From Petunia secreta (taxonomy: Eukaryota > Streptophyta > Magnoliopsida > Solanales > Solanaceae), in contig JARKIP010000011.1 in assembly GCA_029990175.1 (NCBI GenBank), positions 5,766,001 to 5,830,000 of the forward strand: a stretch of DNA of 64,000 nucleotides, given 5' to 3'. The notes under the pieces are model-generated. The model was not told where the DNA came from. It searched no databases and worked only from the letters and a program-made list of their open reading frames with translations. A program made the translations under genes and the position numbers. Positions 10,365 to 22,483 of the stretch are shown in pieces; positions within the stretch are counted from its first letter, which is position 1, and each line of letters begins with the position of its first letter.

Positions 10365-12145
10365 CTAAGACACTAAACGAACCTTCGAAGCAGATAAAGT
10401 GAACTTTTTCAACAGTGGACTGTTATAAGGAATAGAGCACTTCCTTGTTGACTTCCAGTTTAGAATGCGGGGAACTTTGAAGCTGTCAGTTCGGATGGAG
10501 AATGTAGAAGCAATCTCAGAACAACACTTACATAGCCATACTTGTAGGGCAAGAACAAAACCAGTATGTTTCATAATACTTTTACGAGGCACACCCTTCA
10601 TGTGAAGCGACGCTCTGGTGATTCTAAAGACTTCAACCCCCCACGGATAACTGTCATATTCAGAACGATCAACGACATCGATGTATCTCTGATCAAACAC
10701 CTTCTCATTTCTAGTAAAAAATAAAAAAGAGGACAAGAAGTACAAGATAGCTATCTTCAAGCATCCTCATCACGGTCCTTCCAAGGTTTTCTCGCAAAAC
10801 AAGCAGCAATCTCATCTCGTGACACACTGTGCGATCATCTGAAATAATTTTTCAACAATCTATTCTTCTCCTAATATAGCTCCTGTGGTACAGTGCCTGT
10901 ACACTTCAGACACGTGATTAGCGCGAACTCTCCTAAACCAAAATGGAGCCTATAGCCTTCCAAGTCAAACCACAACTCATTAGTTGATTCAGTATGTACT
11001 TCCCTCATCGATAAAAATTGATTAACTCGATTTTCCATTAACTGCTTTGGCATGTCCAAAAAATATCCAAAACATGTCTGCCGGAACATCTCAAGCTGCT
11101 CTTTTGTCAACATATTTCTAAACTCATCGAAGATCTTCACAACAATGTCACAACTGATCTTTGGTTTATAAGGATCGCGTGAGGCATAATAGTCCCAAAC
11201 CTAAAAAATATAACAAAGCATATCACTGAAATATGACACCAAATAAACCAACATTCCCACAGGCCTATGTACAAAATCCACCGCATTGTCAAATAGATAT
11301 TGGTCGTACGGAATGAATCCCCACTAACATAAAAGAATTCTACACAAATTGAAACCCTTACTGTCAAAAGCATAAAGGTAACAGGCTTGAAAGAGTATCA
11401 ATAGACAAGCACATTCGTCAATGAATATCAATAATCTACTATACCTAAAGTGCAATACCAAATACAACACAGGGTATACAACTGAATGCTAATAAGAGAA
11501 TACTATATACCTTATGTGGTATACAGTATACAACACAGGGTATACATTGCAAAACACAAGTTAAATTTCAAACAAGGTATACTGTATACCTTGTGTGGTA
11601 TACAATATACCACACAGGGTATGCAGTGCAAAAAACAGGTGGTATGAAATTTTAAACAGGGTATACAGTATACTACAGAGGGTATACAGTGCAAAACATA
11701 GTTGTATACGAACTTTGTATGCGTTTGGATCGATGGGCGGTGCTTCATCATCGGTATCAGCAACCGAACATGTGGCATCGACAAAAGCTTCATTCGATGG
11801 CTCAACTGTACACTGAGTCGAATCATCCACAGGAAAAGTATTGGGAATATTAGCAAAACCAGGATCAACACGGGTGGTACTATCGACATGAGGGGTATCA
11901 AATTCATGTACCGGGATGGCATTACTAGAAAAGCGCGATTCATCAAAAAATTTCTCCTTGCCTTTACGAGTGGAATTAACTTCATGTACCGGAACGTCAT
12001 TGCTAGAAAATCGCCGTTCATGAAAAATTTTCTCCTTGCCTTTACGAGTGGAATCAGCCACAACGAGCTCTTTCCCTTTAACAGGGGAATGGGTGGATTC
12101 ATCAAAGTCAGATGATGATAACAAATAAAAATTCGGTGTACCCAT
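10365..12145 (-). pseudogene. DUF1985-type (Ulp1-associated) element gene, broken
   Basis: The first exon starts at the ATG at 12145 (MGTPNFYLLSSSDF) and runs to about 11707. It is polar and holds two copies of a STRKGKEKxFxExRFSSN unit. A second exon begins after an acceptor at 11201-11202 with VWDYYASRDPYKPKIS and continues MFRQTCFGYFLDMP, LSMREVHTESTNELWFDL, FGLGEFALITCLKC, which is the DUF1985 core. It meets stop codons near 10871, then a frameshift, and resumes from 10760 with AILYFLSSFLFFTRNEKV and SEYDSYPWGVEVF, the end of the domain, closing at 10365. No Ulp1-type cysteine peptidase domain follows, although DUF1985 proteins often carry one. The intron of about 500 bp between the exons holds another repeat block. 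The original role of DUF1985 in these elements is not established. Confidence 0.7.
11440..11700. repeat. GTATAC-type repeat array in the DUF1985-gene intron
   Basis: There are seven or more copies of a 25-45 bp unit containing CAGGGTATACAGTATAC or ACAGGGTATACAGTGCAAAA, with TGTGTGGTATAC between them. They lie in the intron of the leftward gene, mirroring the placement of the 9280-9960 array in the intron of the rightward gene. Confidence 0.8.
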
Positions 12146-12520
12146 TAAGATTTCGACAGAACTTTGAGAATCGCTACAGGAACGGCGACATCTCAATCCG
12201 CGGGGACCTTTGCGTTATTGCCCATAGAAGATGAAGAATTAAGTCCAAAATAATGATATGGTATGAAGAATCAGAGTCCGATGATGAAGAACCGACTGAG
12301 TTAGGGTTTGGGGAGGAATTTGGGGGAATCGGTTTTGTCCAATGAAACTGAGTGTTTTGGTGTAAATGGGCAATTTTGTAAATAAGTTGTCAGCTTGGGT
12401 ACTGGGTGTAAAAAAAAGTTAGCGAATGGGCAGTGACTGCAAACTAAATGAAAGTGGGCATGTTTAGGTAATTACGTTCAATCTGTGGGCAGCACATGTA
12501 AATTCCCATTTTTTTTATAT

Positions 12521-13190
12521 ACAATGAGCACTTTAGTGCCTGGTCTTTATTTGGTGAGCTATTTATTTGTCGTCTTTAAAACATAAGCACTTTTAAGCTC
12601 TTTTAAAGATATTTCCAATTCTACCTTTTAATCGCTAATCTACAATTATTTGTCATTCACACTTTCTCTCTCGAAACTCACTCACTTCTCCTCCTTATCT
12701 CTAGTTTATCCCGTTGACCGCCACCATCCACCACCGACCACCGCCAAAATGTTACGAAAATTATGTCCCCAACTCTCTCTTGACCTCCTCTTTCCGTTTC
12801 TACCATTGATTTTTCAAAAAAATCTCACTAAATTAATGTTGATCTGATTTTAAAAACACAGAAAAAGAAAATCCGGTAATTTTTATATAACTTCCGTGAG
12901 TCATTATGGTATAAGGAGAGGCTAATTACAGAGGATATCGAAGTTGTGCTTTTGATTAATTAACTATGTAAAGTGTAGCAGATTCCATGAGCTGACGAAG
13001 TTCGATGAATCGAAAAGGAATTGTCAACTAATAATGATCAAAATTAGGAACATGGACGATTAATAATACTCATCAGTCATCATCAACTCAATAAGGACAT
13101 TATTGCCAAGTCAATGACAGAGGAAGGATTCAGACTAATGCCACTTACAAGAACTTCCACCTATGTTGAAAAACAGAACCAACAACATTG

Positions 13191-13240
<50 letters not shown>

Positions 13241-14172
13241 ATTCTCCTATTGTCTATTTCTAGATTTAATTAAGTTGTGGTTTCTCTAATTGTGACATGA
13301 GCTTCTGGAGTTTCTGGCGTTAGTGGTGGAGATTGGATGTGATTGGCGGACGACGACGATGGATCTGTGGAGCAAAATCGATTTTGTTGTTTTGTTTTTC
13401 TAATTTTCCATAAATTATGTAAATTTTTTTTTTATTGAGAGTGATGATGATTTGGCTGCATTTGCTAGTAAAATAGACATAGTAGTTTTGCTTAGTTATG
13501 AATAAATATGTCTAGGTTGTCATCACTTTATATTTTCAGATGTATTTTTATGGATGAATGAAGTGAAGACGATTTGGACTCATTTGGTTGCAAAATGTAC
13601 TTAATATTTGGTTCACAATTGTCATTATTTTGAAATATATAAGCACTTGAAGATATTTTTTTGCGAATGAATAAAGTAAGGCCAATTTGACATCATTTAT
13701 TTACATAATGAATATGATTTTTTGCTCATTGTATGAAAAAATAATACCAGGTTGGTCTTATGTTATGTTTTGCTTTGATTTTTGTATATGAGCGAAACAG
13801 ACGATTTTATGTTATTTATTCACAAAATAGACGTGAAAGACGAATTGTGACCGCCTTGTAAATGAGCAAAACGATGCCGATTTGGCCTTATTTATTCACA
13901 AAATGGATGTGAAACACGACCGAGTTGGCACTGTTTTCTGCTGTGTAGGAAGCAGTGGCGTTTTTTGTAATTTCGAAGGTAAAATGGTGCGGTGGCATTT
14001 TTGTTATTATGGCTTCAAAAAATGGTCGGTGACATTTTTGTAATTACAAGTTCTCTATTAGTAAGGGTATTTTTGTACTTTCAACTTCATTTAATGGTAA
14101 AGTGCTTATGTTTTCAAGATCACAAAAAAATAGCTTATCAAATCAAGATTGGGTGATTTTCTGCTTATTTTG
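12521..14172. mobile_element. Non-autonomous DNA element with long terminal inverted repeats
   Basis: The left end (12521-12592) contains TGAGCTATTTATTTGTCGTC and AAAACATAAGCACTTTTAA. The inverted right end (14172 back to 14100) contains ATAAGCTATTTTTTTGTGAT and AAAACATAAGCACTTTACC. The arms match over about 70 bp with modest divergence. The interior has no coding capacity I can support; repeated phrases such as TTGGCCTTATTTATTCACAAAATGG-like lines (13680-13920) suggest internal duplication. The left end starts 14 bp after the right end of the Mutator-like element, so one inserted at the edge of the other. A clear target duplication was not found. Confidence 0.65.
13191..13237. repeat. (CT)n microsatellite
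   Basis: About 22 uninterrupted CT units within the TIR element. Confidence 0.95.
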
Positions 14173-14288
14173 GTAATCCACTCATTTAGTAAATTAATTT
14201 TATTGTCTATAACTTTTTGAATGGCCACAAAAGAGAAGTTATGCCTCATTAGCAAGTGACTTGAATTAAAGGAGGCCAAAGGTTCAAG

Positions 14289-14393
14289 ATGAACCCTGAT
14301 GATGTCCTAGTTTTGCAATTTTTGAGAAGTAAAGTTGAGCCCGCACGGAAAGATGAGCTATCGGCGACATCTCTAGCCAGAGAAGGCGTTTAG
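14289..14393 (+). other. Possible upstream ORF (34 codons) before MCD1
   Basis: An ATG at 14289 opens MNPDDVLVLQFLRSKVEPAR and closes at TAG 14391-14393, 41 bases before the MCD1 start. If transcription begins upstream, this would be a uORF in the 5' leader and could dampen MCD1 translation. The transcript start is not known from sequence, so this is an inference. Confidence 0.3.
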
Positions 14394-14434
14394 CATCTTT
14401 GCCGGTTGTCTAATTCTTGTGAATGAATTCAAAC

Positions 14435-17400
14435 ATGGCGTCAATTTGGACTCTACAACTTCATACACTCTCACTTCCGGTACCTTTTCACCTCAATTTC
14501 TCACATTTTTACTCTCTTTCTGTCTAATATAACTCATATTTGTTTTTTTTTTTCTATTAAAAGCTTCGGATTCCAGCTAAGGAAGTAAATTTGAGAACAG
14601 ATTTTCAGTTCAATTATGCGTTACAAAGGTGTACTAAGAAGAGAAACTTGAAAAGGGTTGAAATAGTTGCTTCTGGCGATTCGTTGACCAATAGTGATGG
14701 AAAGAAACTTGCAGGCGAAGTTATGGTTTTCAAGTTGGTGAACCGGAGTTTACCTGTTCTACGTAATTCTGTTGTTAGATTACAAGAGAGCGTTAAATCT
14801 CTCCCTTCCCCTACTCTCCTGGTAATTTTCTACTCCCTATGTCCCAATTTAGCTGTCATAGAGTTGACGAGTAAACAAACACTTTTGAAACTTGTGCTCT
14901 GTTGCTATAAATTATCTCATTAATGGTAAATAAAGTTGAAATGATACTAAATATAGAAATATGTAATTTTTGGACCGATTAAAAAGGAAAGTATGTACAA
15001 CAAAACCACATTCCTTCTCCGCTCCTGCCCAAAGTAGGCTCATGTGCAAGCCCCTTCCTGCGGGTGACTTTTTGTCTTAAGACACGGCATGGTAATTAAG
15101 TGAGCTCGAAAAACAGGAAGGAAGGGGAGGACACTTTTGCATAAGAACAAAGTGCTTCAGCCCCAACTGATCTACCATCTCCGTGGACGCTATCTTATTC
15201 AAACTCCCAACATCAATGAATATCCTATAAATTGGATAGAGGGAGTACAAAAGACATGTTATTGCACCCAGGGTTTTATTCTAGTGGTAAGAGTTCAGTT
15301 CGTGATGTGTGGAGCCCGTTGCAAACAAAAGTTTGGTATTTAAGTGGGGAAGGATAAAAGGGCGGGTCCATTAATCACCAAGTTTTTTTTAGTTTGGGGG
15401 TGTGTGGGGGTGGGGAGGGGTAAGTTTAAGATCCAAAGCAGTTAATACATTGTATTTACTTTTAATTTCGTCTTCATTTTGGGATTTTTTGTTCACATGT
15501 GTTTTAATTGCAGGTAAAGGAACATCCTGGTGTTAGTTTAGCAATTGGATTATCTACCATACTCACCTTGCTGGTTATAATGGTGAGGAGTTTTGTAGCA
15601 AAGAAGTCAAGGCACAACCGCCCTGGTTCTGTAGCTGATCTTGTCAGGCGTGGACAATTGAGATCTGATAGAAGAGGCATGTATGGGTCAAAACTTCACC
15701 TTTTTTATTATTGTTTTCTCTATGATGTATTTCTTCTGCTGTTAACTTCAGTCTCTTTTCAGGATGTCGATTTTAGTTGACGATCATATGATGTTGAGAT
15801 GATATTTTTTAAAGTGTGTCGAAACAGTAGTTTAAACCTATCTATTTTTGATATCGTTAAACTACTTAGGAACATTACTATTATTATGTCGATAGTAGAG
15901 AGATCGTTACTACTGACTTCATTTTTTCTAATCTAAATTAACGCTAAGAGTCTCATTAACCAATCACTAATTTGAATTCTGTAATGTGTGCTTTGCCTGG
16001 TTGATTTGTTTTCAACTTCAGATCGAATCCTCTCAAATATGATGACCCATTCAATAATCCATTAGTGAAAATGAGCAAGAGTAATTCAACTGTAGAGATG
16101 TGTGGGAAAGTTTACCGTTTGGCACCAGTAACACTTACCAGGGAGCAACAAACTGTCCATCAGAAACGGAGGTCACGGGCATATCAATGGAAGAGGCCAA
16201 CATTATTTCTTAGAGAAGGTGATTCAGTGCCTCCTGATGTGGATCCTGATTCTATCAGGTGGATTCCTGCAAATCACCCTTTTGCAACTACTGCAAGTGA
16301 AATTGACGAGGATCTGGCACAAACTAATGTTTACCAGAAGCATGGTGTTCCATTCCGTATTCAAGCAGAACATGAAGCTCTGCAAAGAAAGCTTGAAGCG
16401 CTCCAAAGTGTAAGCAATCATAGCCCCTAATAGTACCTTGTAGACGTGATAAAGCAAAGCAAATGCACGACATGATTCTCACAGTTGTCAAAATCTTTAA
16501 ATCTCCAGGTCTTTACCACCAATATCACCTTAGATTTCATGGTATCATAAGCATGTTGGGTGCATTTTAATAATCAGCGTCTGCATTACACGGTTCATTA
16601 TCTCTTGTCCAATTGTTATCAATATCCAGCTCTAATGTATGATGCATTCATGCAAATCTAATTTGATTTGTAGCTGAACTGCATGATTCTCAGGGTTTCT
16701 TGCATTAAAACGCTGGCTGGAAGTTAATAAAAATGCCATGGGTCTATCCTTTTATTTCTCAAGTGATAAGCTGCTTTCTCGCCAGTAAAATATAATGGAT
16801 ATCTAGATGCTATGTTCTAAGCTTGTAATAGGAAGGAAAAGGAATAGAGAGGGCAGAACTGCCAACCTCAATCTGCTTCTGTTGATGGAAAGAGATGTAA
16901 GTTGCAGACTTGCCTGCACATTTACTGAAGCTTCCGTGAGCATGTAGGTATACATAGTTGTAATAGCATTGGAACACCCAATTGTGCTTCACTGTTTGTA
17001 TCTATTTTGGGTTTGTAGCTCATAGTGTTGAGGGTTAATTAGAGTATTTGGTTTTCTGTACACACATATGAAGTGTTAATTTGTGTAGTTGAAATACTTG
17101 TATGTAAATATTGATCACGATAAAATTTGGAAGCAGGAGCAGCAAAATAAAGTGAAAAATGACTGCTTTGGAACACTAGTTGAATCGTGTTCAGTTCTAG
17201 TTAGCACGACATAATTAGTTCCTGGGCAATCTAATTTAGAAAGAACTCCCTGCTGCTGTCTTATGGAAAGAGTTAACTAAATTAGCTGAAACAAAAACTG
17301 GCAAAGACTTCTAAAATAGGGGGGAAGAAGAGGTGTTCAATAGAACTCTTGAGGAATGTAACTTTCTACTCTTAATGCTTGCAAGAAGCTAGTGAAGCAC

Positions 17401-18917
17401 GGTGGTACTCTACCTTAGGATAGTTCGTTTCTTTTACATTGGAAATATCCCTCCCCTCTATTCTTGTATCGAAGAATATCATTTGCTACTCTATTTCTTT
17501 TTCACTTCCCTCTCTTTAGGTTTCTGAAGAAATAAGGTAGACGATGAACCAAAATGTTTGGGATTAGAGCAATGCCTTTCGCCCCGTGTTTATCTATGGC
17601 TCAGTGCTAAAAAATTATTCTTGGTTCCACTAACTACTGGATTCCTTTCCTTTGAAAGCTATTATGTTAGACCAATAAGTTAGTTGCTTAAGTGATTTTT
17701 TTAATAACCTTACATTACTTGAGTAATTGCATAATGAACCTTGACACGTTCCAATGGGGACGTGCATTTGTTTATTCAACAAAATAAGAAAAAGAAATGA
17801 AAATTCATGGTTCAAGTGTTTCTAATCACCAAATCATGTGATCTTGGATGTTCGGTGTGCTGGATTTGAATGAACCTTTTGTGGGTCAGTCAGAAGGATT
17901 TCGGAAATGGAAGAGTTATTCCGAACTGCTTTTCTGAAGGACTTGGTCAGGTCAGTGGCTTGAAAAGGGTGAAAACTCAGATGATATATGCTGTAACCTG
18001 TCTGGTCCTAGGAACATGTTCCAGATTTTTCTGCTGTACAATGTAGGAACAAGTGGTCTGTGCCTTCCATATCCTCACAGAACATAAAGCATATTTTGCA
18101 AATATTAAAAGTTTGTGTACTCAACTTGTGTCGGGTGCGAATGTAACACTATACATCCAAAACAAGGAACTCTTGTTGGTTGGTGCTGTATCTTTCCAAA
18201 CTGATAGCCAAGGTGTCCTGCTGTCTATTTCTTGTTGGCTTCTTGTCCTGAACTGTTTATATCCACTCTTCAGTACAACTTTCTCTGTGCTGTTGCCTCT
18301 CCGATCAATGGTCTTGCTTCTCATCTCTCTGTTCCACTTTTTCTAGCATCCCTAACAGTGTGGTCATATTGTCTTTCTTAATTTCAGATTCTGTTTCCCA
18401 GTATTCCTGCATTGTCCATCCCCCCAAAGTCTCAGCTCTTTCTATCTCTCAACTCAACGCTCAAATGTGACCTGAGCTTCTCCCATCCCCCAATTAAAAT
18501 GGGTGATCTGACAGTATAATGTTTCTGGAATTTAATGTGTTCTGCTGTCGTATCCGTCAATTGTTGACAGCATGTATTCGTTTGTCCTTGTATACATTAG
18601 AATGTGTGTGTCCATGCTGGATGTCACTTGCAGTTTGAGTAATTATGCAGTTTTACTTTCTTTTCATGATTGATAAATCGCATGAAAGCCTTTTGATGTC
18701 TTTGCTACAGGAGCAAAAACTTGGTAAACTAGTCATAGATCCTGGTGCTGCAAAAGATTTTGAGAGGCCATTTAAAACGCGACTGAAGTCAGAGGAGCAG
18801 CTTGAACAAGGCCCAAAATCAAGTAACCGACAAATGGGCTCAAAATTTCCTGAATCAGAGAGTGCTCGTGATTCCTTTGTCAACAAACGTAGTTCTGAAG
18901 AAATGGAGAAACCCTAG
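14435..18917 (+). CDS. MCD1: MULTIPLE CHLOROPLAST DIVISION SITE 1 protein
   Basis: There are five coding exons: 14435-14479, 14564-14821, 15514-15680, 16022-16409 and 18711-18917. All junctions are GT-AG, and the phases join to one frame of 354 codons plus TAG. The start MASIWTLQLHTL is typical of a chloroplast transit peptide. One hydrophobic segment (about residues 108-129) is followed by a basic stretch, then a conserved stromal part with SVADLVRRGQLRSDRRG, STVEMCGKVYRLAPVTL and DPDSIRWIPANHPFATT, and a helix ending EALQRKLEALQS. The length is close to the Arabidopsis protein (about 350 aa). In that plant MCD1 is an inner-envelope protein that works with ARC6 to position FtsZ filaments, so one division ring forms at mid-chloroplast. 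Intron 4 is 2.3 kb, with no recognisable inserted gene. Intron 2 carries a MITE. The gene appears intact. Confidence 0.85.
14831..15247. mobile_element. Stowaway-like MITE in MCD1 intron 2
   Basis: The left end TACTCCCTATGTCCCAATTTA and the inverted right end TACTCCCTCTATCCAATTTA form the CTCCCT-type inverted repeat of Tc1/mariner-related MITEs, with TA at each border. It is about 417 bp long, has no coding capacity and lies wholly inside the intron, so the exons are untouched. Confidence 0.7.
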
Positions 18918-19691
18918 ATGGTTCCTACACTGTTTTGTAAATTCAATCAGAAATAGGGTGAGTGCAAGTTTGAAGTAAGATCTGATAGTCGTGTTCTTAG
19001 TCCTGACGTTGCTGTGTTCCAGTTGTTCGGCAAGAATCGGAAATGAGACTGTAAATAGAAGTTTTGTTCTTTGCAGCCAAGTGTTCCAAGGGTCTACCGA
19101 TTGTTTTATCTTCTATGGTATATCCTGTGTTACAACTCTTTCCTAGTCCATCGACTCAACGTTGAAATATTTTGTCGACCAGTTGCACGTCACTATGAAG
19201 TTGGTGCATATACGATGTTTGTCAACTCTTGTCTATTTTCTTCATTGGATGTGGAGTTACATCTAACATCTCTCTCTGATTGTATAGTGTGTTATTACAT
19301 TTATTACATAACTAAGCTGCGGCAAATGATTCTCAGAAATGTGAAGTCCGTGATACTTGAATGAAACCTGACATTATAGGGACCGGAGCTTCGTTAGATC
19401 AAGGGGTATTTTTTATTAAAAGCAAAAGGCAGAGACAAATACATTCGAATAGCATAGCATAGCATAGCATAACGGAATGTAGTTATAAATAAATACGATA
19501 ATTGAGGGGCAAATATGACCTTTTGTAATACAATTTCAGACACTTTGCAACCACAAGTCTAAGTAGAGATTCTAGAGAAAGAAGTAAAGAGTGGCCCCAG
19601 TGAAAGGGTACAAGTGAGAGGGAGCAGATGTGGCTACGTGTTAATTATACTTGGCTCACTACTGCATGTTCCATTTTTGGTCTAGAGGAGC
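18918..19691. other. MCD1-PnsB3 intergenic region with an (AGCAT)n run
   Basis: This stretch holds the MCD1 3' end and the PnsB3 promoter and leader. A short pentanucleotide run of four to five AGCAT units lies at about 19451-19473. I see no further gene and no unambiguous TATA box. Confidence 0.6.
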
Positions 19692-22179
19692 ATGGCTGCA
19701 ACGAACCTGTCCGCTTCCATAACATTCAGGCCACTAGAGTTCACCCAAAACCGCCATAAGTCCCTCATTTATCTTCCTAACAATAAAAGAAGAACACCCT
19801 TCTCTATTTCTTGTGCCACCAGCTCACCAGAAACTGCATCCTCAACAACTACCACAACACCTGAAATTGAACTAGAGTTTATCGGGGTACGTACGTGCTT
19901 TTATTTTGTGCTAGTTAATTGGTTTCCAGTTCTTTGATTTGTTATTGATGTTTTGATATTATGCAGCCAAAAGCAGATGAAAATGGAAAGTATCCAATGG
20001 ATAAAGCAAAAGCAGTGAGTGGTGAGAAGCTCCTGAGGAACATCATGTCTGAGAATAAGATTGAGTTGTATGCTGCTTATGTGAGTTGATTGACTTAAGC
20101 CCTTCATAATTTAGTCTTTTCTTAAAGAGTTTTAAGTTATATACTATGTCCATTACAGTGGTCATTGGTTGGTGAGATATTGAGTGAGTTGCTAACTAAT
20201 GATTGACAAATATCTTAACAGGAAAATTAGAAACACGAATAAATTTTTAGACTATCATGTCATCCAAAGAATATCGCCTCCATCAAAAGTGGAATTGTAA
20301 TCTTAAAAATAAGGCAGGTTAGGTGAAAAGTAACAATACTGTAGAACTTGGATAATGAACCAGGACTAACGATTTGATGTAAATAAAAAGAAAATGCACC
20401 TTGGAATTTGATATTGTACTTTTAGTTAGCTAGGAATTGCTTAGGATTAGTATGATGCAGATAGTAATGACTTTGAGTAACTTGTATTAAGAATGTATGT
20501 TTTAAGTTTACATATGGGGAGGTAAAGAGTATTGAAAATGTATTTCATTTGTTACAGGCTTATTTTCTTGTTATAAGACAGATGATTCAACATTAATTGA
20601 TCACCAATCATCATCCTTAAAAGTGTTTATAAGAACGTATTGATGCTTTAGCAATATCATTGAAGATCATGAAATGCGACGGAAGGAAAGATAAGCAATA
20701 ATACAACCCCATTGCTATCTCCGTACTGTATAACTGCTTTGTTAAGTAGGTGCTACAATAATGTTACAGCAAAGACAATACTATAATTGTGCACTGCTGG
20801 AAAATCATTTGTGGGATGAAATTTGGACATATAGGAAATACAATGCAGTGAAATTTCATGTGAATCAAAGACTGCAACTTTTTCATTATCGTTCTACCTC
20901 TTTTTGATCTTGGACACAACAATAACTTTTTCTCAGGGAAAGGTGATGAATTGTGGAGGCGGTGGAAGCTGTGGTACTTGTATTGTGGAGGTATTAGTCT
21001 ATGGTTCTCCACTACTCTTGTTAGTGATGGGTCATAATTAACACTGTAGGATTTTTATCTGCGAATGAACATATGTATGTGAAAGTTCACTGATCACATA
21101 ACTAACCAGACGCAATTAGTGGCTAAGCTATATTGTTTCCTTTCCAACAAATTACGATTTTCTCTTGCATCTTAGGTGGATGGAGTGTTAACCTATATTG
21201 CAAAAAAATTTAATAGCATCTTGGGACAAAATTGGTCCATAGTCACCATTTTGCGTATCATAATTATCAGATAATGACTTCCTGTTGAACCATTGTTATG
21301 AGCTTATTTGTTACCTAATGATTCTCAAGAAAAGCTCAATGTTACCTATGATGACTTAACCTTTTGCTTCCTTTACGAGCTATGGCTGGCTAAACTTATT
21401 CATTTCAAATATATTACTATCACTTGCCAAAATTCTTCCTTGTGATGCAGATTATAGATGGAAAGGATCTACTGAATGAGAGAACAAATACAGAACTCCG
21501 ATACTTAAAGAAGGTATGGGCACTATGCGCCTCTCTTATGTGCTCTTAACTCCTCTTCTGTTACCCGTCACTTCTTTTCACATAATTAAGGAAATTGGAC
21601 TTGCCCCACAATAAGTTGGATCACTCGATGTTGAACAATTATGTCTTTAAGGCTGTTTCAGAGGGAATATCAAAATCTGGTTGATTTCCTCCTTATAATA
21701 CCAACTTGGAACTAACTTGTTTTGGATAACGTAAACGCTTTTTGGTCTTATGAAAGTTCTTATAATGGTAAATATCTCGTTTGATATTCTCAAAGACTTG
21801 CTCATTCAGTTTTCATTTCTGTGCAGAAACCCGAGTCATGGAGATTGGCTTGCCAAACTATAGTTGGAAATAAAGAAAACTCCGGAAAGGTATCAGAATT
21901 GTATTATGAACTTGTGTAGCTACATTCCTTGATTCAATGTTTTCAAAATCATTCCAAGTTTTCCAGCTAATTATGAATTCATTACGGAATAAATTTAATG
22001 CTCTTCACTGCAAAAAAATTCAAGACATGTTTTTATCACCTCAAGGTCTTAAACATGTGGGTAAACAACTAAAATGAACAACTGTAACTTCTGCACCTGT
22101 AGCGTTCTCTCATACACTACTGGTCTTCCAATGATATGTACAGGTAGTGGTGCAGAGGTTGCCTCAGTGGAAGAAGTGA
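19692..22179 (+). CDS. PnsB3: Photosynthetic NDH subunit of subcomplex B 3 (2Fe-2S ferredoxin-like)
   Basis: There are six coding exons: 19692-19886, 19967-20080, 20937-20990, 21451-21513, 21827-21889 and 22144-22179. All are phase 0 with GT-AG borders, giving 174 codons plus TGA. The first ~45 residues (MAATNLSASITFRPLEF...) are rich in Ser, Thr and basic residues, as in a chloroplast transit peptide. The mature part has PEIELEFIGPKADENGKYP, then NCGGGGSCGTCIVEI with Cys109, Cys115 and Cys118, and WRLACQTIVGN with Cys151: the four-cysteine pattern of a plant-type 2Fe-2S fold. It ends VVVQRLPQWKK. The sequence fits NDF4/PnsB3 of subcomplex B of the chloroplast NADH dehydrogenase-like complex, used in cyclic electron flow around photosystem I. 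The Arabidopsis protein is somewhat longer (about 204 aa), mainly in the transit region. Alternative: another plastid ferredoxin-like protein, less likely given the C-terminus. Confidence 0.87.
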
Positions 22180-22355
22180 AGGCAGATGAACATGTATAAA
22201 CTGAACAGCTAACTTACCAAGAATACACTCTGTGTCACGTTGAACAGAGTATAGATCTCCGGAAACTAGAATGCTTCAGCAGCTAGGAATATATTATATA
22301 TATAGCCAACCCCAGTTTGTTTGAAATTGAAGTGTAATACATGTTATCGTAGAGA

Positions 22356-22443
22356 CAGCGTCGGCCCTCCCCTAAGGCAGCTAAAGCAGCTGCTTTAGGC
22401 CCCACTTTGTGGAGGGCCCCCATTTTGTATAATAGTTATATAT

Positions 22444-22483
<40 letters not shown>

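Larger units (their letters stand above)
8302..12507. mobile_element. Mutator-like element with convergent transposase and DUF1985-type relics
   Basis: The left end reads GGGAAATTTACA and the inverted right end GGGAATTTACATG, a short terminal inverted repeat. The flanks are ATTTTTTTAC (8291-8300) and ATTTTTTTTAT (12508-12518), a probable 8-10 bp target duplication blurred by T-run slippage. Inside lie a rightward MuDR-type transposase relic (8645-10197), a leftward DUF1985-type relic (12145 to 10365), and three blocks of GTATACTG-type repeats. The catalytic DDE domain of the transposase and any Ulp1 peptidase domain after DUF1985 are absent, so the element cannot move by itself. Plant MULEs that carry DUF1985/Ulp1-like genes are known, and this appears to be a decayed member. 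Confidence 0.75.

Noticed and set aside
12650..12847. + strand 65-codon frame resembling a start of a small protein
   Set aside because: It lies wholly inside the non-autonomous TIR element and has low-complexity Ser/Pro-rich content only.
18053..18346. 97-codon frame in MCD1 intron 4
   Set aside because: The flanking exons join in phase and give the conserved MCD1 sequence; the frame has no motif.
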